From positions 1 through 29,315 of IMG/VR virus record IMGVR_UViG_3300043803_000806: DNA of 29,315 nucleotides. One strand, given 5' to 3'. This stretch comes from a virus. Made by a program: the position numbers and the translations under genes. Each line of letters begins with the position of its first letter. Within the stretch, counting starts at the first letter, position 1. This document shows positions 7,721 through 14,802 of the stretch, one piece after another. A model generated the notes under the pieces. That model saw nothing but the letters and a program-made list of their open reading frames with translations, was not told where the DNA came from and ran no database searches.

Positions 7721-8883
7721 TATGCACCTATCATTATGTTCATGTTACTAAAAGGTAGTTTTGAAGGCAAAACAGAAGGATCATCATCTATAACTTGTGA
7801 TGGTTTAATAGCAAAATCCATTGTCATATCAATACTGTTGAGTACAAATGGCTTGAAAAACAAAGTGAAATAGTTTCCAGCAGGGTCGTTACCAAACCCC
7901 TGTGTAGATGGGCCTTGACGATTAGGCAACATAAATCTTTGTCTACCTATTCTTGGACTGGGTATTCCATCTCCAGCAAGAAATATATTTACTTCAACAC
8001 CCATGTATTGCCAAGCTGGATCCATATATGGAGGGGCAAGATTATTTGTAGCTTCGGTAAAATCTTTTAAGACCCCTTGATATTCTGGAAGGTCAACAAT
8101 TGGAAGCTTGAAAGCCATTTCTCCAAATAAAACAACAAATGCAAGTCCATCAAATTGGCCTAACCTGTGTTCATTAATATCAAAAACACGGAGTGGGTCT
8201 ACGAACGGCAAAAAATCTATCTGCTTCCGTCTTTTTGCTGTTGATCGGTCAACGCTACTGCCACCATTTTCGTAAGTTCTCTGTGTTAAATAAGGTTCTG
8301 GAACGCTTCTGTTGCTATACATCCATCCCGCTGGCTTTTTTATATTTTCGTTATCATCTGGAGAATATGGATAAAATCCTGAGAACTCCAAAGGGTCTAG
8401 CTCTCCAGAAAAATCTGAAAGATTAAATATAGGAGAATGAGTATTATTCGGATTACTATCTAAAAAATCATATGTTAACCTACCTTGTTTAAGCGGATTT
8501 AAAGTGTGTTTTCTTAATGGAATTACAACTAAATTATTTCTGAATCTTGGGCCTCGAAATCTCATAGTGCATGATGAAAAGTCTTCATTGCAACCAACTC
8601 CACGAACTCCCCAAGACTCAACTTCTGTTTTGTCAAAGTAATAAGTAGGAAAAGTTGTAGTGGGTTGTATAGGGGTGCAATTATACGGAAGACCTTTAAC
8701 AGTATTGTCAAACTGGGATTTTCTTACTCTTGTTAAATTTGCTGCTTGCGTAAAATCGGTGTTAGCTAAGTTTAATTCGCTATTATCAAAAGTAATATAA
8801 GCGTTGCAACTTCGCATCGGAGTAAATCTTCGAGCGTTTCCGTAGCAAGAACCATTTATTTTTAAGCCATATCCATGTCTCAA
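7720..8883 (-). CDS. Putative virion structural protein
   Basis: This is a protein of about 387 residues, rich in Asn, Pro, Phe and Arg, with no transmembrane segment or known motif. I chose TTG at 8883 as start because it overlaps the upstream stop as TTGA, with a GGTGG just before. The frame can be opened to another TTG at 8919, which lacks a ribosome site and would overlap the upstream gene by 40 bp. The body has repeated polar-aromatic segments (FSGFYPYSPDDNEN, MYSNRSVPEPYLT) typical of a beta-structured particle protein. It sits in a four-gene overlapping chain with the genes on either side. The family is not recognised. Confidence 0.66.
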   Translation of the reverse strand: MRHGYGLKINGSCYGNARRFTPMRSCNAYITFDNSELNLANTDFTQAANLTRVRKSQFDNTVKGLPYNCTPIQPTTTFPTYYFDKTEVESWGVRGVGCNEDFSSCTMRFRGPRFRNNLVVIPLRKHTLNPLKQGRLTYDFLDSNPNNTHSPIFNLSDFSGELDPLEFSGFYPYSPDDNENIKKPAGWMYSNRSVPEPYLTQRTYENGGSSVDRSTAKRRKQIDFLPFVDPLRVFDINEHRLGQFDGLAFVVLFGEMAFKLPIVDLPEYQGVLKDFTEATNNLAPPYMDPAWQYMGVEVNIFLAGDGIPSPRIGRQRFMLPNRQGPSTQGFGNDPAGNYFTLFFKPFVLNSIDMTMDFAIKPSQVIDDDPSVLPSKLPFSNMNIMIGA

Positions 8884-9455
8884 AATGCCACCCCAGTTAT
8901 TTCTAATTGGACTTTGCAAGAGCCAGAAACAAAAAGTGCAAGCATATAAAAACTATCTTCAGAACAACTTGCTGCCATTACTACATCTGGGCCTAACTCA
9001 ATTATCTGAGTTGCTGAAATTCGTACCGCTCTAGCTTGCAAAGAAAGTGAAAGATTAGCTGGAACCAAAGGGTCATAAATGCCCATTGCAAATGCTGGCA
9101 TCTCTGGCCCTGTGCCATCGTAATCAATTGGATATTTATAATTGAATCCGTAGTTTTGTGGGCCACAATCCCCTGTGTCTATTACTTCTCTGTAAGATTG
9201 ACTTGGTGCGTGCCAAGTTGAATTTGATGCGTCACCAGGCTTCCATCGGCTAAGAGTAATTGGAGTTGCTACTCTTGGCATTGTTGGACACAATTCGGGA
9301 GGTGTATCATACACAAACCATGTACCAGAAAATGACGAAGGCATTTTACCTCTCCAATCACACATCCATTTTTTCCAATTAATATTGGCTACAATGTCTG
9401 TATCGTTTTCATTAGATACATAACAATTGAATTCTTCATTTCGTTCTTCTGCCAT
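8880..9455 (-). CDS. Hypothetical late protein
   Basis: This is a 191-residue protein starting MAEERNEEFNCYVSNEND. The ATG at 9455 follows GGAG at eight bases and lies just after the stop of the upstream gene, so the longer reading from 9503 is not needed. It contains WKKWMCDWRGKMPSSF and several short beta-like segments ending in a hydrophobic strand pair (VVMAASCSEDSFYMLALFV). The family is not recognised. It overlaps the next gene at TTGA, which implies coupled translation. The context suggests a particle or particle-assembly role. Confidence 0.6.
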   Translation of the reverse strand: MAEERNEEFNCYVSNENDTDIVANINWKKWMCDWRGKMPSSFSGTWFVYDTPPELCPTMPRVATPITLSRWKPGDASNSTWHAPSQSYREVIDTGDCGPQNYGFNYKYPIDYDGTGPEMPAFAMGIYDPLVPANLSLSLQARAVRISATQIIELGPDVVMAASCSEDSFYMLALFVSGSCKVQLEITGVAF

Positions 9456-9460
9456 AATAA

Positions 9461-9931
9461 TTACTCCGCTGAATAAGTTACTCGAAGAACATTGCCAACG
9501 CATTGAACATTAGTAACAGAACCAACAGGAGAAGTAGAACCAAGGAATTCGTATATTTCTCGACCATCAGCCTTGTCAACACCTCTTGATCTAGCAAGAT
9601 AAACTAAACCATTTCCTGTGTAATTACTTCTACTAAAAGAAACATCTACATCATAAGGAACAGTAACCATTTTTACACAAGTGAATCTTGTATTATAGTC
9701 AGCATATAAACCGCCAACTGCTTTTACAAAAGTCGATCCATTCCAATTAACCTCATAAAATTCGTGATACCTGTGATAGCCAGCAGTAGCATTATTAATA
9801 TCTATAGCAATCTTGCCTTTTACAACGGCATATAAAAAAGGGGTGTTGCCTTCATTGCTTATGGTAATGCTGCCAGATGCAGCATCAAAGCCAACATTCA
9901 TCCCAGAACCTTGTACTGGTTGTATACGCAT
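9461..9931 (-). CDS. Hypothetical beta-rich late protein
   Basis: This 156-residue protein looks all-beta (FDAASGSITISNEGNTPF, KGKIAIDINNATAGYHRYHEFYEV), a style seen in small phage tail-associated and decoration proteins. No family is recognised. The ATG at 9931 follows AGAGG at six bases. That site lies only a few bases after the T-tract of a strong hairpin terminator, so expression must come from readthrough or from a promoter that I cannot identify. It is the first gene of the last leftward block (9931-5207). Confidence 0.6.
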   Translation of the reverse strand: MRIQPVQGSGMNVGFDAASGSITISNEGNTPFLYAVVKGKIAIDINNATAGYHRYHEFYEVNWNGSTFVKAVGGLYADYNTRFTCVKMVTVPYDVDVSFSRSNYTGNGLVYLARSRGVDKADGREIYEFLGSTSPVGSVTNVQCVGNVLRVTYSAE

Positions 9932-9942
9932 TAGATACCTCT

Positions 9943-9976
9943 AAAAAAACAGGACACAGTTTTACTTGTGTCCTGT
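9943..9976 (-). terminator. Rho-independent terminator
   Basis: On the minus strand a perfect 10-bp stem (ACAGGACACA / TGTGTCCTGT, eight-base loop) is followed at once by seven T residues. It lies just after the stop of the small exported protein gene at 10002 and just before the ribosome site of the gene starting at 9931. This is the strongest intrinsic terminator visible in the window. It should end, or partly attenuate, the main late transcript. Confidence 0.85.
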
Positions 9977-10001
9977 GGTTATCTACATATCTTAGCGAAG
10001 A

Positions 10002-10214
10002 CTATCGACCACAGCAGCTTGATCCACGAAGGCTAAAGCGAAGTTTGCCTCCACGGAAAACCTGTGATTCTGTTTTCACAGTTTCGATTTTAATTGTTTT
10101 CTCAACCTTTTTTTCGACTTGTACTGCGGGTGCAGAACATTGACCATTCGCACAAGAACTCTTGCGGATGGGCAGATCGATCACCATACCAACTGCTAAC
10201 ACTAAACTAAACAT
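10002..10214 (-). CDS. Small exported Cys-containing protein
   Basis: This is a 70-residue protein starting MFSLVLAVGMVIDLP. The ATG at 10214 has a full AGGAGG seven bases upstream, so I prefer it to the longer frame beginning at 10403, which is antisense-like inside the peptidase gene. The N-terminus is a short hydrophobic export or anchor segment without a clear lipobox. It is followed by SSCANGQCSAPAV, a Lys/Val/Glu stretch and the tail GSSCCGR. Four cysteines in pairs suggest disulphides outside the cytoplasm. Small proteins of this look are common in planctomycete genomes, as I recall. It is the last gene before a strong terminator, downstream of the C1 peptidase, and might assist envelope disruption; that is inference. 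Confidence 0.62.
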   Translation of the reverse strand: MFSLVLAVGMVIDLPIRKSSCANGQCSAPAVQVEKKVEKTIKIETVKTESQVFRGGKLRFSLRGSSCCGR

Positions 10215-10251
10215 AATGCTTCCTCCTAAAGAAAAAAAGTAACCAAGCACA

Positions 10252-11253
10252 TTATATCGACCAATCGATAGTTCGTGCAGGGTATCCATCAAAATTCGAG
10301 AAAGAAAAGACTTCCTCTGCACAGATTCTATCCATATCCCTCGCTTTAATCCAGTACGAACCTTTAGGCTCGCCAAAATTCCCTGGAGGTGTTCCGTGAG
10401 CATTACCCCAAGAATTTTGAATTAAAAATATTAATCCGAATTCTGGATGGGTAGTAAACCCTAAACACGATTGCTGATGCCCCCAGCTTTGATTTCTTGA
10501 GGCTAATTGAACAGCAGGGGTTCCAGATGGCCTTACTTTTAAATCGCTAAATCCAAACCAAGAAGAAGCAATGGTAACAGGGTATCCGTTAGACAACGCT
10601 TGTTTCACTTCATCGCTGTTCTTAAGCTTTGATGTGCTTTTTACTTTAAATTTATTAGCAGAATCAGAAAGATCGATTGGCGGTTTATTTCCATTTGACC
10701 ATGCCATTTCAGCCTTTGCACCAAAAGTCCAAGATCCGTCTTGCTGACAAACAGGTTGTGGATAGCTTGGATCTAATGGCGGGCAACCATCCTCATTCAA
10801 TGATTCTGCCATCGAAGAACCAAAAGAACCTTCGCCTTCACCATTAAGGCCTCCACGCTTGCGAGATTGACCATAATTATAAAGAATGAATGGAAGTCTC
10901 CACTCTTCAAAAGTCTGCCTCTGCGTGATGATTTCAACCGCTTGCAAAGTAGCCATAACAGCCAATGCACCTTGACCTACACATGAGCCAGTTTTTTGAT
11001 CCCAAGGAAAAAATTCGTACCCAGCAGCTTTGTTGACTACTTTATAAAGAAGCGATTCATTTAAATCTGGAGAAGGGCCAGAGATTTTAAAAGGAACAAG
11101 TTCTGCATTGAACTTATCTTGAAGTTCTTTAGGCTGAATATTAATTGGCAACCAACCAAATTTATTTGGTGATATTGGTTCTACTTGTACTGGAACCTCT
11201 TTTTTATCTAGATTTTCTTTTTTTCCAAATCTTGGTCTTTTTTCCATAGCCAT
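10252..11253 (-). CDS. Papain-like (C1 family) cysteine peptidase
   Basis: This is a 333-residue cysteine peptidase that hydrolyses peptide bonds. The active site can be read directly: WDQKTGSCVGQ (oxyanion Gln86, nucleophile Cys91), SWGHQQSCLGF (His259) and IQNSWGNAHG (Asn280), followed by GSYWIK, the usual strand after the Asn. The first ~75 residues are a polar extension with no signal peptide or obvious inhibitory propeptide. The ATG at 11253 overlaps the previous stop as TAATG and has AAAGGAG eight bases upstream. It sits in a cassette with a membrane-segment protein and an Ig-like protein. No lysozyme, amidase or endopeptidase-like lysin is visible nearby, so this enzyme may cut envelope proteins during exit or entry. 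A role in particle maturation is an alternative. Confidence 0.85.
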   Translation of the reverse strand: MAMEKRPRFGKKENLDKKEVPVQVEPISPNKFGWLPINIQPKELQDKFNAELVPFKISGPSPDLNESLLYKVVNKAAGYEFFPWDQKTGSCVGQGALAVMATLQAVEIITQRQTFEEWRLPFILYNYGQSRKRGGLNGEGEGSFGSSMAESLNEDGCPPLDPSYPQPVCQQDGSWTFGAKAEMAWSNGNKPPIDLSDSANKFKVKSTSKLKNSDEVKQALSNGYPVTIASSWFGFSDLKVRPSGTPAVQLASRNQSWGHQQSCLGFTTHPEFGLIFLIQNSWGNAHGTPPGNFGEPKGSYWIKARDMDRICAEEVFSFSNFDGYPARTIDWSI

Positions 11254-11888
11254 TACTTCAACTCCTTTGCTATTTGGTTAAATTCGTTAGTCAAAAGATC
11301 CCTAAGTTTTTGATCTAGTTTAAGCGTTCCATCTTTGGGAAGTCTTTGGTTCAATCTTTTCCCAATCACATCTCTAAGATTTGCAAGTTCATTTTCCATA
11401 AATTGTTTATTGATGGTTGCTTTTGCTGCTTTAAAGACATCTGTAAGAAATTCGTAGTCGTTTTTCTGACACTCTTTTGCAAGCTCATCATAAAACATAG
11501 ACAGCCATTTGACTTGATCTTTGTCTTCTTTTGCTGCTGCTGCTCTGATGTCATTATCTGGATTTACTGGTGGAGCGGGTGGAGTTGGAGCGGGTTCATC
11601 ACCGATCACAACAGATGTAAACGCTGGTTCAGAAGGGCCAAACTCGTTGCCAACATAAGCAAACAATCTGTACACACCTTGGGCTTGTGATGTAACCACA
11701 AGTGTCTTTGAATCCTTTAGCAAATCAACAGGAAAAATATTTAACCCTTTGTCGATAGATACCCATTTAACTGCTTTGGCTTCAGTCTTTGAAGCAATGC
11801 TTATAAATGCCCCTGGTTGACCAGAAACCTTTGCAGGGAGTTCTATAGTCGGAATCTGAAGAAACACTAAAAACAAGAAATTAATCAT
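11253..11888 (-). CDS. Ig-like domain protein with helical C-terminus
   Basis: This is a 211-residue protein. A short hydrophobic start (MINFLFLVFLQIP) may be an export signal or membrane anchor. Residues ~18-95 form a bacterial Ig/cadherin-like beta sandwich (PGAFISIASKTEAKAVKWVS ... GVYRLFAYVGNEFGPSEPA). A Pro-rich hinge (EPAPTPPAPPVNPDND) leads to a charged helical domain of about 95 residues. The same Ig-like pattern is, as I recall, frequent beside C1 peptidase genes in planctomycete-associated phages. AAAGGAG lies seven bases before the ATG. It is translationally coupled to the peptidase and may position it on the envelope or particle; this is inferred from the arrangement. Confidence 0.65.
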   Translation of the reverse strand: MINFLFLVFLQIPTIELPAKVSGQPGAFISIASKTEAKAVKWVSIDKGLNIFPVDLLKDSKTLVVTSQAQGVYRLFAYVGNEFGPSEPAFTSVVIGDEPAPTPPAPPVNPDNDIRAAAAKEDKDQVKWLSMFYDELAKECQKNDYEFLTDVFKAAKATINKQFMENELANLRDVIGKRLNQRLPKDGTLKLDQKLRDLLTNEFNQIAKELK

Positions 11889-11927
11889 GGTTGCTCCTTT
11901 TTATTTACGATGTGCTTTAGAATGTGC

Positions 11928-12245
11928 TTATAAGAAAACAGAGATTAACAATTTTAGTGCAGTCTTAAGAACGATTGCCCAAGGAACAATTCCAATCGTA
12001 ATTGGATTGCCATGAAACTCACCTTGGGGAATTGCTTGTTCAAGAATAGTTGCAAATTCTTCAAGAGAAACTTCTGCTTCTTGAAATATTTGCCTATCAT
12101 CTGGAATCACTTGGTCAGCAGCGTATCCAGCAATGTTCCAAAGTGCATTACTAAATTCTTTATTACCTACATCTTTTTTTCCACGGATTTTGTCCACGAT
12201 CAACATCATGGCATCCGCTGGCATAGACTTGGGAAAATCAATCAT
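11928..12245 (-). CDS. Hypothetical protein with C-terminal hydrophobic segment
   Basis: This 105-residue protein has a mixed helical N-terminal part (MPADAMMLIVDKIRGKK) and an acidic centre. It ends in a hydrophobic helix (ITIGIVPWAIVLKTALKLLISVFL) that is long enough to span a membrane. The family is not recognised. It overlaps the upstream membrane-protein gene by eight bases and has AAGGAAG upstream. A C-terminal membrane anchor, small size and the neighbouring peptidase fit a lysis accessory such as a holin partner, but a structural role cannot be excluded. Confidence 0.55.
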   Translation of the reverse strand: MIDFPKSMPADAMMLIVDKIRGKKDVGNKEFSNALWNIAGYAADQVIPDDRQIFQEAEVSLEEFATILEQAIPQGEFHGNPITIGIVPWAIVLKTALKLLISVFL

Positions 12246-12510
12246 GCTTCACTTCCTTTTTTAGAGTTCTGGTGTAATTCAACACCTCTGTTAAAATCCT
12301 CAAGCTTTCTGCTTGAGCCTTGGCAACTTCACCAATTGAGTTTTCTAATCGATCTATAAACAACATATGTCTTTGATGCAATGGAAGTATAATATTTTGA
12401 CCTAACCAGCTAAATCCTTTATAAACAGCCCATAACATAAAGACAAGAAAACTTAATGCCACACCGAATCGTTCAAAAATGTCGATGATATTGATTTCTG
12501 CGAACATCAT
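12238..12510 (-). CDS. Small membrane protein, holin-like
   Basis: This protein of about 90 residues has one transmembrane helix (FGVALSFLVFMLWAVYKGFSWL) near the N-terminus, followed by an amphipathic coiled-coil-like helix (RLENSIGEVAKAQAESLRIL) and a basic tail (RTLKKEVKHD). That layout fits class III-like holins or small phage anchor proteins. I chose the ATG at 12510, which has GGAG nine bases upstream; a TTG at 12525 and an ATG at 12519 are in frame but poorly spaced. It heads the cassette that continues to the C1 peptidase. A holin function is inferred from topology and context. Confidence 0.55.
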   Translation of the reverse strand: MMFAEINIIDIFERFGVALSFLVFMLWAVYKGFSWLGQNIILPLHQRHMLFIDRLENSIGEVAKAQAESLRILTEVLNYTRTLKKEVKHD

Positions 12511-12578
12511 TTGAATCATCTCCAATAAATAAGCATTTTATCATTTAAAGCCCAAAATTGGAACAGTTTTTTGACCTT

Positions 12579-13211
12579 TTAAACAGAAATATAGATTGAT
12601 GTTATAGTTAAATAAGCCATGCCAACAGAAGCCCCACCTATGTTAAAATAAATCTGTACTAAATCACCAGAATTAATTGCTATTGTTCCTGTAAAACTCA
12701 TTCCACTAGCATAAAGAACACCTTCTATGTAAGTTCCATTGATCGTAACATAACCCATCGCCCCGCCTGACATCATGTCATATAGATTGAAATTGTAGTT
12801 AAGAGTACCACTAATTGAAGCCTGATAATTAATTGATGCATCAGTTCCATTAGTGCTTCCAGATAAAGGTGAAATCATCGAACCTTCACCAGTAATTGTG
12901 TGGTCACTATTGATTTCTGAAATCTTAACTAAATTTGGTGTAGGAGTTGGAGATGGAGTTGGTGTTGGCGTTGGAGTAGGAGTAGGTGTAGGTGTAGGTG
13001 TAGGAGTAGGGCTAGGAGTAGGAGTAGGAGTTGGTGTAGGAGTCGGTGTGGGTGTGGGTGTGGGGCTAGGGGATGGAGTGGGTGTAGGAGTGGGGGTAGG
13101 AGTAGGAGTAGGACTAGGAGTTGGAGTAGGTGTAGGAGTAGGACTTGGACTAGGGGTAGGTGCAACATTTTTTATATTTACCACTCTGTTTGTGAAATTA
13201 GTTACTGTCAT
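12579..13211 (-). CDS. Surface/fibre protein with long Pro-Thr-Ser linker
   Basis: This is a 210-residue protein of three parts: a short N-terminus ([15 protein letters not shown]) probably for attachment, a stiff Pro-Thr/Pro-Ser linker of about 75 residues, and a C-terminal beta domain ([19 protein letters not shown] ... [20 protein letters not shown]) resembling a jelly-roll. HTITGEG-x-x-x-SPL is a variant of the TL-x-GDG-x-x-SPL motif often found in phage fibres. The start at 13211 is two bases after the previous stop, with GGAG upstream; an earlier in-frame start is antisense-like. The linker is built from degenerate hexamers, so the repeat is old at DNA level. It is likely an outward-projecting virion protein. 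Confidence 0.68.
   Translation of the reverse strand: MTVTNFTNRVVNIKNVAPTPSPSPTPTPTPTPSPTPTPTPTPTPTPSPSPTPTPTPTPTPTPTPTPSPTPTPTPTPTPTPTPTPTPSPTPTPNLVKISEINSDHTITGEGSMISPLSGSTNGTDASINYQASISGTLNYNFNLYDMMSGGAMGYVTINGTYIEGVLYASGMSFTGTIAINSGDLVQIYFNIGGASVGMAYLTITSIYISV
12936..13161. repeat. Degenerate hexamer array coding (PT/PS)n
   Basis: About 225 bp of imperfect hexamer repeats (GGTGTA, GGAGTT, GGAGTA, GGGGTA on the plus strand) code for the Pro-Thr-Ser linker on the minus strand. Many synonymous changes separate the units, which suggests selection for the peptide rather than recent slippage. Confidence 0.85.
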
Positions 13212-13212
13212 G

Positions 13213-13542
13213 TTATGAAATCTCCACACCAAACAAAGAGAATGAAACTGAACCTCCAGCAGAATAAACAAAAATTGCATCTGTTGCTGCCAATGTTATT
13301 CCTATTGTAAGAAAAATTGAATCTGATGCTGCAATAGGTGAATCGTAAGCAATATACATTTCTGGTACAACTGCTGCATTTAGTTTTGCTACACCTATTC
13401 TAAAAGTTCTTGCTGACGCAGTTTGATTACAAATAACCAGCGTAGAAGCGATAGCACTTTTTGATGCTGGAACTATATACAAATTGTTTTCTGTTGCTGC
13501 TGGTGGAATAACCTGACCAAGAACTTTATGTACCTGTGCCAT
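13213..13542 (-). CDS. Small conserved phage structural protein
   Basis: This is a 109-residue beta protein beginning [20 protein letters not shown] and continuing [20 protein letters not shown]. It matches, by eye, a widespread small phage protein in which 'KVLGQ..P.a.t...LY.VPa.....vSSLvicN' is followed by 'Y..yd.pi.a.dt......t....D.i.vys', usually found among tail-fibre genes. The biochemical role is not known; it is probably a receptor-region or fibre-attachment component. The ATG at 13542 overlaps the previous stop in TAATG, behind a GGGGG-rich ribosome site. Confidence 0.7.
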   Translation of the reverse strand: MAQVHKVLGQVIPPAATENNLYIVPASKSAIASTLVICNQTASARTFRIGVAKLNAAVVPEMYIAYDSPIAASDSIFLTIGITLAATDAIFVYSAGGSVSFSLFGVEIS

Positions 13543-14219
13543 TACATACCCCCAATTAAAAAAGGATGAAATATTTTTGAATCAAAATCTGGCACAGCAG
13601 CAGTAGTTGCTGCTACAACTTGGCCTTTAGTATTTATCGTTAAAACAGGAATTAAAGATGGAGTTCCATATTTTCCAGCGACAACACCTGTTGTTGCAAT
13701 TGCTAAAGTTATCGTTCCAGAATCAACAACTGGAGAATCATAAACCATTAAATCTTCTGATTCTATTGCCACGGAGCTTACACCACCAACTATTACTTCT
13801 AATGGTGATTCGGGTGTTCCATCTCCAACAAGAGTAGAATTATGACTAACCGCTGTAAGATATATGCCAGATAAGTCTGGAATATCATCAGAAACTAATT
13901 CACGAAAAGAAGGTTCACCAGTAGTGCTTATTTTACCGCACAGAACTGTATTCTTTGCAACACTTTCAAAAGCTATATCTATAACACCGCTGGAAACAAT
14001 CGGGCTACCAGAAATAGAAAAAATAGAAGGTGCTGTGATTCCAAATGAACTTGTAGAAGGTGTAGTGCTTTCATATCTAAAAACAGTTACATAAGTATCA
14101 TCAACAGTTACCACTTTAGAAACAGGGTCTGAAGCCGTTACAACAACTTTTTGATTGTTTACGGAAACCATGAATGGTTCTTCTTGAACAGTCACATTAG
14201 CAAAAATATCTGTTGGCAT
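13542..14219 (-). CDS. Tail fibre-like protein
   Basis: This 225-residue beta-repeat protein has fibre motifs: NSTLVGDGTPESPLEVIVGG, close to the common TL-x-GDGT-x-x-SPL, and IPVLTINTKGQVVAATTA, a variant of the T-x-D-x-KGRVTA segment of tail fibres. Residues ~7-52 (VTVQEEPF ... VTVFRYESTT) match the N-terminus of the protein encoded at 18008-18481, so the two genes share a duplicated attachment domain. It ends in LIGGM. It is likely a structural piece of the tail-tip fibre system. Confidence 0.72.
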   Translation of the reverse strand: MPTDIFANVTVQEEPFMVSVNNQKVVVTASDPVSKVVTVDDTYVTVFRYESTTPSTSSFGITAPSIFSISGSPIVSSGVIDIAFESVAKNTVLCGKISTTGEPSFRELVSDDIPDLSGIYLTAVSHNSTLVGDGTPESPLEVIVGGVSSVAIESEDLMVYDSPVVDSGTITLAIATTGVVAGKYGTPSLIPVLTINTKGQVVAATTAAVPDFDSKIFHPFLIGGM

Positions 14220-14229
14220 TTTATTCTCG

Positions 14230-14793
14230 TTATTGAATTAATTCTATTTCTTCAACAGTTGTTGCCGATTCAACCGCTCTTCTTTTTGCTGCAAAATCAT
14301 CTGACAATTGTGATCTTGCAGCACCATAGCGAAGCAAAAGAATAGTCATTTCAGATATGGTTTCAAAATTAACAACAGAATTATTCATGGCTATGATTGA
14401 TGGTACAGAAAGGCCCATTACTGCTGCTTCTTTTGCTAAAGAAAATACACCTACTAAAAGAGCAACATCAGATGCAGTAATGCCAAGACTAAAACCTTGG
14501 CCAGAATCCCAACCAGATTTTTCTAAAGCAGTCCATTGGCTGTTTATTTCTTGTAGCTTCCTTGCTTTTGCTTGTGATAAAGCATCTGGTTCTGCATCTG
14601 GAATATAATCCCAAACTTTAGATACCAATGATTTTAAAAATACACCATCAGCAGTATCTAATTCTACTGGCATATTAATATTTTTTGTTGTTCCGTCAGT
14701 AATTGTTTTACACAAAGTAACATTGTAAATATCTTGCAATGTGTTTGTAACTGTATTTACTTTTTGAGTTAAAATTATACTTAAGCTTTCCAT
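14230..14793 (-). CDS. DUF4376-like fibre-associated protein
   Basis: This is a 187-residue, mainly helical protein. The central part (DALSQAKARKLQEINSQWTA, GWDSGQGFSLGITASDVALL) resembles the DUF4376 pattern found in or beside tail-fibre and fibre-assembly genes. The C-terminus is helical (RYGAARSQLSDDFAAKRRAV, then TVEEIELI). It is placed directly after the collar-domain fibre gene and before further fibre genes. It may be a fibre assembly chaperone or a structural adaptor; the family match is by pattern only. Confidence 0.6.
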   Translation of the reverse strand: MESLSIILTQKVNTVTNTLQDIYNVTLCKTITDGTTKNINMPVELDTADGVFLKSLVSKVWDYIPDAEPDALSQAKARKLQEINSQWTALEKSGWDSGQGFSLGITASDVALLVGVFSLAKEAAVMGLSVPSIIAMNNSVVNFETISEMTILLLRYGAARSQLSDDFAAKRRAVESATTVEEIELIQ

Positions 14794-14802
14794 ATTAAAC
14801 CC

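Noticed and set aside
10215-10403. Longer reading of the small exported protein
   Set aside because: It would overlap the peptidase gene end; AGGAGG supports the ATG at 10214.
12526-12578. Possible terminator between the fibre block and the membrane-protein cassette
   Set aside because: T-runs are present, but I could not find a stable stem next to them.
12853-13218. Plus-strand frame coding long Gly-Val repeats
   Set aside because: It is the exact antisense of the Pro-Thr linker array; the repeat keeps several frames open. It has no ribosome site and no meaningful flanks.
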